A stretch of 64,000 nucleotides of DNA from positions 54,867-118,866 of the forward strand of contig DASTPP010000400.1 in assembly GCA_035762175.1 (NCBI GenBank), given 5' to 3'. The translations under genes were made by a program, and so were the position numbers. The notes beneath the pieces were generated by a model. That model had not been told where the DNA came from. It did no database searches and worked only from the letters and a program-made list of their open reading frames with translations. This DNA is from DASTPP01 sp035762175 (GTDB lineage Bacteria > Myxococcota_A > Polyangia > Polyangiales > Polyangiaceae). Every line of letters starts with the position of its first letter. Position 1 is the first letter of the stretch. Positions 25,498-32,997 of the stretch are shown piece after piece.

Positions 25498-26085
25498 TTG
25501 CTCGCTCGAAGCGAGGCTTGCGGGGCCGTCCTGCTCAGCGCGCGCGACCCCCAAAGGGAGAAAAAAACCCTGCTCGCGCGGGTCTACTTGGCGCACGAAT
25601 TGTGTCGCGTGCTCTTCGACCCATCGGAGGGGGGCTTGCACCTCGTCGTCGAGGGCGCCGACGAACGGAGGGGCCAGGCGGCCGAGCAGCGCGCCCGCGC
25701 GTTCGCCGCAGAACTGCTCTTGCCGTTCGAGGGGCTCTCCCGATTGCTCGGAGTGCCCCGCGCACTGGAGGAAACAGGCGCCGTCCGGGACCTGATCGCG
25801 CGGGCGCGAAGCCATTTCGGGACCCCGCATGAAATCGCCTCGAACCACCTCTGCAACCTGAACTTCATCGACCGTCGGCTGCGAGAACGGCTCGAGGCGG
25901 AGACAACCACCTTCGCCGCCACGCCCCCGACCACGACGCTGCCTGCCCGCAATGCCCCGAGTCGCGTCGTGGCCGAACTCGTTGCGCGAGCCCACCGGGA
26001 GGGCTTGCTCACCGACAGCGAAGCACGCTCGACGCTCGGGCTCGACCAGTTCGACCGCCTCCCCTGGGACGAGGTGGAGCTTTGA
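25498..26085 (+). CDS. ImmA/IrrE-like (M78) protein with degenerate active site
   Basis: 195 aa. KTLLARVYLAHELCRVLFD resembles the zinc helix of ImmA/IrrE metallopeptidases, but the HExxH motif reads HELCR (His33-Glu34...Arg37), so the second His ligand is missing. The segment RARAFAAELLLPFEGLSRLLG is the usual next block. Upstream (25446-25500) another frame encodes VLDRIADIVRGAREHE, which looks like the lost N-terminus, suggesting a frameshift. Established knowledge: these proteases often sit before a PIN-like gene as a toxin-antitoxin-like pair, and such a gene follows here with a TTGA overlap. Codon use is less G/C-biased than in neighbours. Confidence 0.55.
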   Translation: MLARSEACGAVLLSARDPQREKKTLLARVYLAHELCRVLFDPSEGGLHLVVEGADERRGQAAEQRARAFAAELLLPFEGLSRLLGVPRALEETGAVRDLIARARSHFGTPHEIASNHLCNLNFIDRRLRERLEAETTTFAATPPTTTLPARNAPSRVVAELVARAHREGLLTDSEARSTLGLDQFDRLPWDEVEL

Positions 26086-26654
26086 CCTACTTGCTCGATG
26101 CGAACGTCGTCTCTTATTTCTTCGATGTTAACCGCCAAAGAGAGCTCGCCGTTGCGTCCGCCCGATGCCCCATGGTGATGGTGGACGAGGTCCGGCAAGA
26201 GCTTGAGAGAGACAGAGCGCGGGGGGGGCGCGCGTTTCGGGCCTGACTCACGGCGTCGGGCATCGAACTGCGCTCGATCGAAGTGGGCTCGGCCGCCTCG
26301 GCTACCCTTGCGCAGTTGTTGACCCCCGTGCCCAGCGGCAAAGACCGGGGCGAGCGAGCAAGTATCGCCCTGGCGGCGCATGACCCGTCGTTGACCTTCG
26401 TGACCAATGACGACGGTGCCAAGAAGATTGCGCTCCGTGAGCTTTGGGCGCCAGGCGAGCGGCTCCTGGCCCTGTCGGTCTTTCTGCGGCGGCTTTTCGA
26501 TCAATCGGCACTGGTTGACCCCGCGATCCTCGACGGAATCATGACGAAAGCGTATTCTTCGGCCAAAAGGCCCACTGGGTGGGCGTCCTGGCGTGCGGGG
26601 GTACTTTCGGGCACATCGGGCGGTGCGTTGCCGCCGCCAGTGCTCGGTACGTAG
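26082..26654 (+). pseudogene. PIN-domain toxin-like gene interrupted by TGA
   Basis: Frame from TTG 26082 reads TYLLDANVVSYFFD (first PIN Asp), MVMVDEVRQELERD (Glu), then TGA at 26244-26246; it continues SGIELRSIEVGS, GKDRGERASIALAAHD and LTFVTNDDGAKK, which supply the remaining acidic residues. All parts of a PIN RNase fold are present on both sides of the stop. The frame closes with TAG at 26652-26654. Overlap with the M78-like gene shows they were one operon. An upstream G-run (26221-26229) is a likely mutation site. Probably an inactive, horizontally acquired toxin. Confidence 0.6.
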
Positions 26655-26919
26655 ACGCGACGGTCGCTTCGACCAGCCGCCACGACAAGTCGGGCACCGG
26701 CTTTACCGCGCATCCAAAATCAGGCCCGCTCGAGGGTGAGCTTGCGCGCGAAGTTGCCATGCCATGGGCCCCCCCTGCCGCCAGCCCTGGCCTGTCGTGT
26801 ACCTACCCCGCTCGCCCTACCTTGCCACTGCTTCGGCGCCGCTTCGGTCGATAGGGCCGACCTGCCCGTGGGTAACGACGCTCGTGCCGAGGGGGCGCGA
26901 AAACCTGCGCAGATCGAAC
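26655..26919. other. Region between the PIN remnant and the 43-bp array
   Basis: About 265 bp without a gene. The right part (26860-26919) contains weaker, partly inverted relatives of the following repeat (GTGGGTAACG, CTCGTGCCGAGGGGG), so the array may once have been longer. Confidence 0.35.
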
Positions 26920-27221
26920 AACGATGTTACCCCGACGATGGGTACCCTCCCCCCTTGGCACAAACTTCGTTACCCAAGGGGGAGGGGGCCCATCGTTTTG
27001 GCACAACCGATGTTACCCCGACGATGGGTACCCTCCCCCCTTGGCACAGAAATGAGTAGCCCAGGGGCAGGGTACCCATCGACTTGGCACAAACTTTAGT
27101 ACCCTGGCGATGGGGGGCCTCCCCCCTTGGCACAGTCGAGGTTGCCACGGGGGCAGGTCGACCTGTCCGCCTGGCACAAGCGATGGTGACGCCGGCATAG
27201 GCCAACCCGCCCGTTCGGCGC
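26920..27221. repeat. 43-bp tandem array with cores of alternating orientation, seven units
   Basis: The box TTGGCACA recurs at 26955, 26998, 27041, 27084 and 27127, then CTGGCACA at 27171 and TTCGGCGC at 27214: spacing 43 bp, once 44. Outer parts are conserved (GATGTTACCC-like left end, TTGGCACA right end). The ~18-bp core is ACGATGGGTACCCTCCCCC in units 1 and 3 (related in 5), but its inverse, GGGNGAGGGnnCCCATCG-like, in units 2 and 4. Adjacent cores can therefore pair as hairpins around GGTACC. No frame is conserved through the array. Confidence 0.75.
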
Positions 27222-27397
27222 GACCGGGTGTTCTCATGATGGGGTCGACCAGCGCAGACCAAACCGCAAGGTTTCGCTGCAGGGCGGTCTTCCCCCTCGG
27301 CCACTCGTGAGGTTGGGGCTGGGCAGATCGACGAGCGCCCTCGCCAACCTCGACCCTACGAAGGGACGCGACGACCCCGCCCGACGAAGTTTGGGCC

Positions 27398-27529
27398 GAG
27401 CGGACGGTGGCAGGGGCGGGCGCTCGTTCGTAGGTCGGGGCGAGCGGCGGGCAGCAGGGGCGGGTGCTCATTCGTAGGTCGGGGCGAGCGGCGGGGGGCG
27501 GGGGCGGGTGCTAGTTCGTAGCCCGTGCC
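27398..27529. repeat. 44-bp tandem repeat, three copies, upstream of DUF72
   Basis: Copies start GAGCGG at 27398, 27442 and 27486; each contains GGGGCGGG(C/T)GCT and TTCGTAG. A partial copy precedes them. The last copy reaches the annotated GTG start of the DUF72 gene (27525), so the repeat occupies the promoter and leader of that gene. Distinct in sequence from the 43-bp array. Confidence 0.7.
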
Positions 27530-28880
27530 CCGAGCGTCGAGATCTCCGCGCCAGGTTGCCCTGCCTTTGAGCGCAGCGCCGGCCGCCCCCGCAGTCGCCA
27601 AGGCCGGGGCGCGAGGGGCGAGGCGCATCTACGTCGGCACGGCGAGCTGGGCGCTGCCGAAGGGCAGCGAGGGGGTGTTCTCGGGGGGCGGCTCGCAGCT
27701 CGAGCGCTACGCGCGCGTCTTCGGGGCGGTCGAGATCAATAGCTGCTTTTATCGCCCGCACCGGCCGGCGACGTACGAGCGCTGGGCGGCGTCGACGCCC
27801 GACGACTTTCGCTTCACGCTGAAGCTGCCGCGCGACATCAGCCACGCCGACGACTTCGTCGCGGCGGCCGCCGAGCACCTCGGCGCCTTCGCCGAGAGCA
27901 GCGGCGAGCTCGGGGCGAAGTTCGGCTGTTTGCTCGTGCAGCTCCCGCCGAGCCGCGTCTTTTCGGCCGCGTACGTGCGCCGGGCGGCCGAGCTCCTCGG
28001 CGAGGTCATCGCGGCGCCGATCGCCTTCGAGCCCCGGCACCGTAGCTGGTTCGACGGCGAGGGCGACGCCTGCCTCGCAGCGCACGGCTTCGCGCGCGTC
28101 GCGGCCGACCCGCCGCGGGGCCCGGGCGACGGCGAGGCGGGGGGCGCGAACCGCGTCGCCTACTTCAGGCTGCACGGCAGCCCCCGTATTTACTATTCGG
28201 CCTACGGGCCCGAGCGGCTCGCGCCGTGGCACGAGAAGGTGTCGGCCGCGGCGGGGCGCGCCGGGGCCGTCTACGTCATCTTCGACAACACCGCCCTCGG
28301 CGAGGCGACGCTCGACGCGCTCACCACGCAGCGGGCCCTCGTCGGCGGGGCGCAACCGGGCGACGCGCGGGCGTTACCGGCGTCGTCGGCGCGACGCGCG
28401 GGCCTTCCAGCGGGCGTAGCGCTCGGGCAGGCATACCGCGCAAGGTCGGTAGCCGGCCGCGACGGCCGTGGCCTCGTCGGCGAAGAACACCCGGTGCTCG
28501 ACGTAGCCGCCGCGGGCGATGGCCCGGAGCGCCGCGGGGCAGTCGAGGCGGCCGTAGAGGCGACCCCGGCGGTGTCCGCCGAGCGTGCCCGGGCGGGGGC
28601 TCTCGTGGGGCTCGCCGTCGGCGCCGAGGAGGCGCCAAGTTCGCGCGGCCGGGGCCGTCATCGGGCGTCGTGGAACACGAGGCCGAGGGCGTGGCGGCGG
28701 CCGGTGCGCACGACGCTGACGCCGTGGCGCACGGGCGCGGCCGACCAGCCGCGGGCCGAGGGCACCGGGCGGTCGCGCGTCGTGAAGACGAGGGCGCGCC
28801 CGCGGGCGAGCGGCGTGGTGGTGCCCCGCGACTGGGCGCGGGGGCGCTGCTCGACGAGCAGAAACTCGCCGCCCGTATAG
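27525..28880 (+). CDS. DUF72 (YecE-like) protein with antisense read-through tail
   Basis: 451 codons as read from GTG 27525 (TTG 27567 is an alternative nearer the domain). DUF72 domain ~32-275: IYVGTASWALPK, VEINSCFYRPHRPATYERWA, FRFTLKLPRDISH, FRLHGSPRIYYSAYGPE and VYVIFDNTALGEATLDAL. Normal family length is 240-290 aa, so the protein should end near 28350. No stop exists in frame until 28880, and the last ~180 residues are Arg/Ala-rich antisense to two genes on the other strand. A lost stop or sequencing frameshift is likely. DUF72 function is unknown. Confidence 0.65.
   Translation: MPRASRSPRQVALPLSAAPAAPAVAKAGARGARRIYVGTASWALPKGSEGVFSGGGSQLERYARVFGAVEINSCFYRPHRPATYERWAASTPDDFRFTLKLPRDISHADDFVAAAAEHLGAFAESSGELGAKFGCLLVQLPPSRVFSAAYVRRAAELLGEVIAAPIAFEPRHRSWFDGEGDACLAAHGFARVAADPPRGPGDGEAGGANRVAYFRLHGSPRIYYSAYGPERLAPWHEKVSAAAGRAGAVYVIFDNTALGEATLDALTTQRALVGGAQPGDARALPASSARRAGLPAGVALGQAYRARSVAGRDGRGLVGEEHPVLDVAAAGDGPERRGAVEAAVEATPAVSAERARAGALVGLAVGAEEAPSSRGRGRHRASWNTRPRAWRRPVRTTLTPWRTGAADQPRAEGTGRSRVVKTRARPRASGVVVPRDWARGRCSTSRNSPPV
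28374..28661 (-). CDS. Stand-alone Ada metal-binding-domain protein
   Basis: 95 aa from ATG 28661, overlapping the oxygenase stop (ATGA). Resembles the N-terminal Zn domain of Ada: LYGRLDCPAALRAIARGGYV, RVFFADEATAVAAGYRPCAVC. Three Cys are visible (41, 74, 77). The position equivalent to the methyl-accepting Cys38 of E. coli Ada is not Cys, so phosphotriester repair by the usual route is doubtful; relatives I recall share this pattern. A basic tail follows. Last gene of the sigma-Ogt-oxygenase operon; perhaps a DNA-binding or sensing module (inference). Confidence 0.7.
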   Translation of the reverse strand: MTAPAARTWRLLGADGEPHESPRPGTLGGHRRGRLYGRLDCPAALRAIARGGYVEHRVFFADEATAVAAGYRPCAVCLPERYARWKARASRRRRR

Positions 28881-29428
28881 TCGACGCCCGGCTCGTCGAG
28901 GCCGATGACGACCTGCAGGGGGAAGACCAGATCGCCGTAGAGATCGCGGTGCAGGGCGTTCCAGTCGCCGGGGTCGTAGCGCAGGAGCAAGGGCGTGGGC
29001 CGCGTCTGCCCGGCGGCGTTGCAGCGCTCGAGCCAGTCGTCGAGCGCGTCGGGCCAGGGCGCGGGCTGCCCGAGGCGGTCGGCCCAGGCGCGCGCGATCG
29101 GCAAGAGGCGCGGCCAGAACGCGGCCCGCAGGGCGGCGACGGGGGCCGGCAGCGGGCGCTCGAAGTAGCGATACTGGCCGGCGCCGAAGCGGTAGCGGGC
29201 CATGTCGATCGTCGATCGAAAGAGGCCGGGGTCGTCGTAGAGCGCGGCGATGCGGCGGCACTCGTCGGGCGACACGATCGGGCCGGTCAGGGCGCAGCCG
29301 AGATCGTCGAGCTCGCGGGCGAGGGCGGGCCAATCTTGGAGGCCGACCCTCGCGGCCGGCCCCGCGTCGGCCGGCGCCCGGGGCCGCTCGGCCTTCGCCC
29401 GGCCGGGGGTGGCGCGGGCGGGGCTCAC
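28658..29428 (-). CDS. 2OG-Fe(II) dioxygenase
   Basis: 256 aa from GTG 29428, overlapping the Ogt stop by 4 bp. Double-stranded beta-helix core with the facial triad HRD (His160, Asp162) and distal His235 (VRHGVS), and Arg244 in RTGRRHALGLVFHD for 2-oxoglutarate. VFPLQVVIGLDEPGVDYTGGEF is typical of the proline-hydroxylase-like branch rather than AlkB proper. Its place between a methyltransferase and an Ada domain suggests oxidative removal of alkyl lesions or a related repair role; this is inference from context. Confidence 0.78.
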   Translation of the reverse strand: MSPARATPGRAKAERPRAPADAGPAARVGLQDWPALARELDDLGCALTGPIVSPDECRRIAALYDDPGLFRSTIDMARYRFGAGQYRYFERPLPAPVAALRAAFWPRLLPIARAWADRLGQPAPWPDALDDWLERCNAAGQTRPTPLLLRYDPGDWNALHRDLYGDLVFPLQVVIGLDEPGVDYTGGEFLLVEQRPRAQSRGTTTPLARGRALVFTTRDRPVPSARGWSAAPVRHGVSVVRTGRRHALGLVFHDAR

Positions 29429-30051
29429 GCGGCCTCGAGCTCGAGCAGGGCCTTCTTGGCGTCGTGGCCGCCGACGTACTGCCCGACGCTCCCGTCGGAG
29501 CGCAGCACGCGGTGGCAGGGCACGAGCACCGGCAGCGGGTTCTTGGCGCAGGCGGTGCCGACGGCGCGCACGGCGGCGGGGCTGCCGACGGCGGCGGCGA
29601 TCGCGGCGTAGGTCGCGGTCGCGCCGTAGTCGATGGCGCGGAGGCGCCCCAGCACCTTCTGGCGGAAGCCCCGGGCGAGCCGCAGATCGAGGGCGAGGTC
29701 GAAGCGGCGGCGGCGGCCGGCGAAGTACTCGTCGAGCTGGCGGGCGGCCTCGTCGAGGCGCCCGGGGGCGGGCAAGATGCGGGGGCTGACCCGCTCGGCG
29801 AGCCCGTCGAGCACCGCGTCGTGGCCCTCGCAGTCGAAGGCGACGCGCACCACGCCCTCGGCGGTCGCGGCGACGAGCAGCGAGCCGACGGGCGTGTCGA
29901 GGGTGCGGTAGGCGACGTCGAGCAGGCCGCGCCGCTGGGCCTCGAGGCCGAGCCGATCGAGCAGGCGGGCCTCGGCGGCCGCGTCGGCGGCGGCGGGCGG
30001 AGCGAAGGGGGTTCGGGCGTCGGGGGCGCGGCGCCCCTGGGCGGTCATCAT
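29425..30051 (-). CDS. ogt: Methylated-DNA-[protein]-cysteine S-methyltransferase
   Basis: 208 aa from ATG 30051 in an ATGA overlap with the sigma gene. C-terminal MGMT domain with active-site LPVLVPCHRVLRSDG (Cys179), HTH part GFRQKVLGRLRAIDYGATATYAAIAAAVGSPAAVRAVG, and the N-terminal ribonuclease-H-like fold VGSLLVAATAEGVVRVAF. Transfers O6-methyl groups from guanine to its own Cys. The first ~45 residues are an Ala-rich extension. Co-expression with a sigma factor and an Ada-type domain suggests induction by alkylation damage. Gene name by function; orthology to E. coli ogt not tested. Confidence 0.87.
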   Translation of the reverse strand: MMTAQGRRAPDARTPFAPPAAADAAAEARLLDRLGLEAQRRGLLDVAYRTLDTPVGSLLVAATAEGVVRVAFDCEGHDAVLDGLAERVSPRILPAPGRLDEAARQLDEYFAGRRRRFDLALDLRLARGFRQKVLGRLRAIDYGATATYAAIAAAVGSPAAVRAVGTACAKNPLPVLVPCHRVLRSDGSVGQYVGGHDAKKALLELEAA

Positions 30052-30530
30052 GGCGTTTCTCCTCTCGCGTACGTCTTTCTCAGGGCCGCGATGCCGTCGG
30101 CGGCGGCCCGGCGCGCGGCCGCCTCGCTGCCGCCCATCAGCTCGGCGACCTCGGCGTAGGGCAGGCCCGCGACGTGGTGGTACGTCACGGCCTGGCGCTG
30201 CCGAACGGGCAGGGCGGCGAGCGCCTCGCTGAGCTCGCGCCGCGGCCCGTCGGGGGCGCCCTCGGGGGCGGGCTCGTCGGGCGCGCCTTCGGGGGCGAGG
30301 GGGCGGCGCTTGGCCCGGCGGTGCAGATCGATGGCCTTGCGGTGGGCGATGGTGACGAGCCAGCCGCGCAGGTTGCTCCCCGGCCGCAGGGACGGGTAGG
30401 CCTCGAGGGCGTGCAGGAAGGTCTCCGACCAGGCGTCTTCGGCGTCGGCGGGCCCGAGCAGGGCGCGGCAGACCCGCAGCACGGCGGGCCCGTGCTCGGC
30501 CACCACGCGTTCGAAGGGCGGAAGGCTCAC
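30048..30530 (-). CDS. ECF-type RNA polymerase sigma factor
   Basis: 160 aa from GTG 30530. Region 2: AVLRVCRALLGPADAEDAWSETFLHALEAYPSL and LRGWLVTIAHRKAIDLHRRA. Region 4: LAALPVRQRQAVTYHHVAGLPYAEVAELMGGSEAAARRAAADGI. No anti-sigma gene is adjacent. As first gene of the four-gene repair-like operon it may drive its own operon, replacing the Ada transcriptional role; inference. The 94-bp gap to M48 downstream of the operon's promoter side shows no obvious consensus. Confidence 0.83.
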   Translation of the reverse strand: MSLPPFERVVAEHGPAVLRVCRALLGPADAEDAWSETFLHALEAYPSLRPGSNLRGWLVTIAHRKAIDLHRRAKRRPLAPEGAPDEPAPEGAPDGPRRELSEALAALPVRQRQAVTYHHVAGLPYAEVAELMGGSEAAARRAAADGIAALRKTYARGETP

Positions 30531-30624
30531 GGGGGGTAAACGCCCGAGAGGTACCCTTCGTGAGGTCGGGGTCGAAATTATTCGGCCTCGGGGCGGGACG
30601 CCGCCGGCCGGAGGGCCCCGGGCC

Positions 30625-31647
30625 TCAGCGGGCCGAGGCGGCGCCGGCGGCCGAGGCGCGCATCAGGGCGGCGCGCTCGGCGATGCCGGGGTGGCTGGCG
30701 AAGTAGTCTTTCTTCTTGGCGCTCGTGTCGACGCCCTGGCTCTCGCCGAGCTTCTCGAGGGCGGTGGCGAGCCGCGCCGGCGAGGCGCCGTTTTCGAGGA
30801 GCATCTCGGCGGCGTACTGGTCGGCCTCGGCCTCGAACTCGCGCGAGTAGCTGGCGTCGAGCAGCGCGGCGGGCACGCCCGCGAGCACGCCCGAGAAGTC
30901 GCCGACGAGCCAGCCGGTCAGCAGCCCGACGACCGAGCTTTGCAGGAACTGCCGCAGCGTGTGCCGATGCCGGACGTGGCCGAGCTCGTGGCCGAGCACG
31001 GCGCCGAGCTCGTCGTCGTCGACGAGCTCGGCGAGCCCGTCGGTGACGACGATGGTGCCCGAGGGCAGGGCGAAGGCGTTGGCGCCGATGCCCGGGGCGG
31101 CCCGGAACTCGACGCGGTGCGCGGCCCGCACGCCGCCGGGCGGGCGCATGGCCTCGAAGCGCGCGACGACGCGCGCCCGCCGCTCGGGGTCGAGCTTCGA
31201 GGGCGAGAGGGCCGTCTCGTCGAGCAGGGCGAGGGTGTCGCGGGCGGTGGCCTCGAGCGCGCGTTCGGGCACGCCGAAGGCGGCGGCCTGGGCGAGGGCG
31301 GGCAGGCCGAACCGGTAGCCGAACGCCAGCAGGAGCGCCGACGCGAGCAGCAGGCCGAGCCCGTAGCGCAGCTTCGACTCGAGCCGCGCGACCAGCGGCG
31401 CGGGGCGGACGGCGAGCACGAGCCGCTCGGTCTCGGCCGTGGCGGGCAGCTCGCACGAGGCGCCGTCGGCGTAGGCGAGGCGGCCGGGCGCCGAGCCGAT
31501 GGGGGCCGAGAGCTCGACCGAGGCGAGCGCGTCGCGGCGCCGCACGCCCTCGCCCTCGAGCGCGAGCTCGCCGCCCTCGAGCGCGAGCCGCGCCGGCCGG
31601 GCCCGCGCGCTCTTGCCGTCGAAGTAGGTGACGTCGATGGCGCGCAC
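30625..31647 (-). CDS. M48 family membrane metalloprotease
   Basis: 340 aa from GTG 31647, 2 bp after the YjgN gene. N-terminal beta-rich part (ARLALEGGELALEGEG), one membrane segment YGLGLLLASALLLAFG at ~95-110, then the peptidase: HELGH at 220-224 with RHRHTLRQ, third ligand in SREFEAEADQYA, and DYFASHPGIAERAALMR near the end. Similar to proteins encoded next to yjgN in many Proteobacteria. Likely processes membrane or periplasmic substrates; target unknown. Confidence 0.83.
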   Translation of the reverse strand: MRAIDVTYFDGKSARARPARLALEGGELALEGEGVRRRDALASVELSAPIGSAPGRLAYADGASCELPATAETERLVLAVRPAPLVARLESKLRYGLGLLLASALLLAFGYRFGLPALAQAAAFGVPERALEATARDTLALLDETALSPSKLDPERRARVVARFEAMRPPGGVRAAHRVEFRAAPGIGANAFALPSGTIVVTDGLAELVDDDELGAVLGHELGHVRHRHTLRQFLQSSVVGLLTGWLVGDFSGVLAGVPAALLDASYSREFEAEADQYAAEMLLENGASPARLATALEKLGESQGVDTSAKKKDYFASHPGIAERAALMRASAAGAASAR

Positions 31648-31649
31648 GG

Positions 31650-32804
31650 TCAGAGCCCGAAGTCGTAGTCGGCGTAGTCGCCGACGGCGTCGGCGAAGGC
31701 GCTGACGTTGACGTCGTCGTCGGCCTCGAGGTGGTCGAGCGGGGCGCCCGGCGCGAGGCGCACGCTCTCGGCGCGCAGCTTGGTCATGGCGACGGCGGCG
31801 TAGGGGGCGTAGAGCCCGAGGGTCAGCAGGGTGAGCGCCACGTTCTTCGCGGCGAGGCTCACGGCGGCGGCGGGGCGCAGGTCGCAGACGAAGTGGTGCG
31901 CGCCGAGCCCGACGCTCGACCAGACGTGCTGCTGGACGCGCGCGGCGATGTAGGGCTGCACGAAGGCCCGGAACGCGAGGTAGCCCGCGGCGAGGAGCCC
32001 GTACGCCAGCAGCACCGGGCCCATGGCCTCGGGGTCGCCCTCCGACGCCGTCGACGCGAGGGCGCCGACGGCGAGGCCCCCGGCGACGAAGACGACGGGC
32101 GCCGCCATCAGGCTGCCCACGAGGTAGGCCGAATAAAAGGCGTTCGAGGTCGCGCCGAACGTGAAGCGGGCGCGGCCGAACGAGGTCTCTTCGAATTCGA
32201 ACTTTTTTAGCTTCCACAGCCAGTGGGGCAAGAGCAGGTAGCCCGAGCAGCCCACGAACATGGGCCAGAGCAGCAAGAGGCCCGCCGCCCGGCCCTTCGT
32301 GCCGTGAAAGCGGAAGCGCAGGCCCCGGTAGCTCGTGTTCGCCATGCGGAACTTGAGCGACTGCAGGAAGAACCAGGGCGAGAGCGCGAGCAGCACGAGG
32401 CCGACGAGGGCCCCGGCCACGGGCGCCGCGTAGCCCAGGCCGTAGTACGCGGCGAGCAGGACGCCGACGACGAGCCGGCCCTTCAAGATGGCGGTCGGCT
32501 TGCCGTGGTAGTCGAAGCTCGCCCCCGCGAGCCGCGTGTGGCGATAAAAGTACTGCAACCGCCGGACTTTCGCCCAGGGCGAGTAGAGCCCGAGCGTCAG
32601 CACGCTCAGGCACAAATTCACCGCCCAGATGCGAAAATACTCTCGGCCCGAGCCGGTGAACTCGACCGGCTCGAGCGCGCGCGGCGCCGGCCCCCGCGGG
32701 TACGCGGCGGGCTCGGCCGCCCAGGCCCGGGCGGCGTCGGGGGCGGCGCCCCCGGCCGCCGTCGGGTACGGAGCCGCCGGGTCGTTCGACCGAGGTTGCG
32801 TCAT
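31650..32804 (-). CDS. YjgN family membrane protein (DUF898)
   Basis: 384 aa. N-terminal Pro/Ala-rich ~45 residues, then the family start FTGSGREYFRIWAVNLCLSVLTLGLYSPWAKVRRLQYFYRHT and a second half beginning AAKNVALTLLTLGLYAPYAAVAMTKL. Six or more membrane helices. DUF898 proteins occur in operon with M48 peptidases, as here; function unresolved. About 190 bp upstream (32805-32997) carry no gene. Confidence 0.85.
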   Translation of the reverse strand: MTQPRSNDPAAPYPTAAGGAAPDAARAWAAEPAAYPRGPAPRALEPVEFTGSGREYFRIWAVNLCLSVLTLGLYSPWAKVRRLQYFYRHTRLAGASFDYHGKPTAILKGRLVVGVLLAAYYGLGYAAPVAGALVGLVLLALSPWFFLQSLKFRMANTSYRGLRFRFHGTKGRAAGLLLLWPMFVGCSGYLLLPHWLWKLKKFEFEETSFGRARFTFGATSNAFYSAYLVGSLMAAPVVFVAGGLAVGALASTASEGDPEAMGPVLLAYGLLAAGYLAFRAFVQPYIAARVQQHVWSSVGLGAHHFVCDLRPAAAVSLAAKNVALTLLTLGLYAPYAAVAMTKLRAESVRLAPGAPLDHLEADDDVNVSAFADAVGDYADYDFGL

Positions 32805-32997
32805 GCTCTTGCCCCGTCGGGACGGGCCCCCTCGCCGACCCCGGGTTCGCGCTCGGGGCCCGCGAACGCAACGTCGGATGAAGAAGCTTTTAGGCCCGGG
32901 GCCGGGCCCGTCAAGGGGGCGCCGACGCGATCGCGAGGCCGGCCGCGGCCCGGGCCGCGCGCGAGGCGGGCCCCGCGGCCGGGGGCTCGCCGACCGG

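Noticed and set aside
26244..26246. TGA in the PIN gene read as selenocysteine
   Set aside because: No selenocysteine insertion hairpin or Sec genes seen, and PIN proteins are not selenoproteins.
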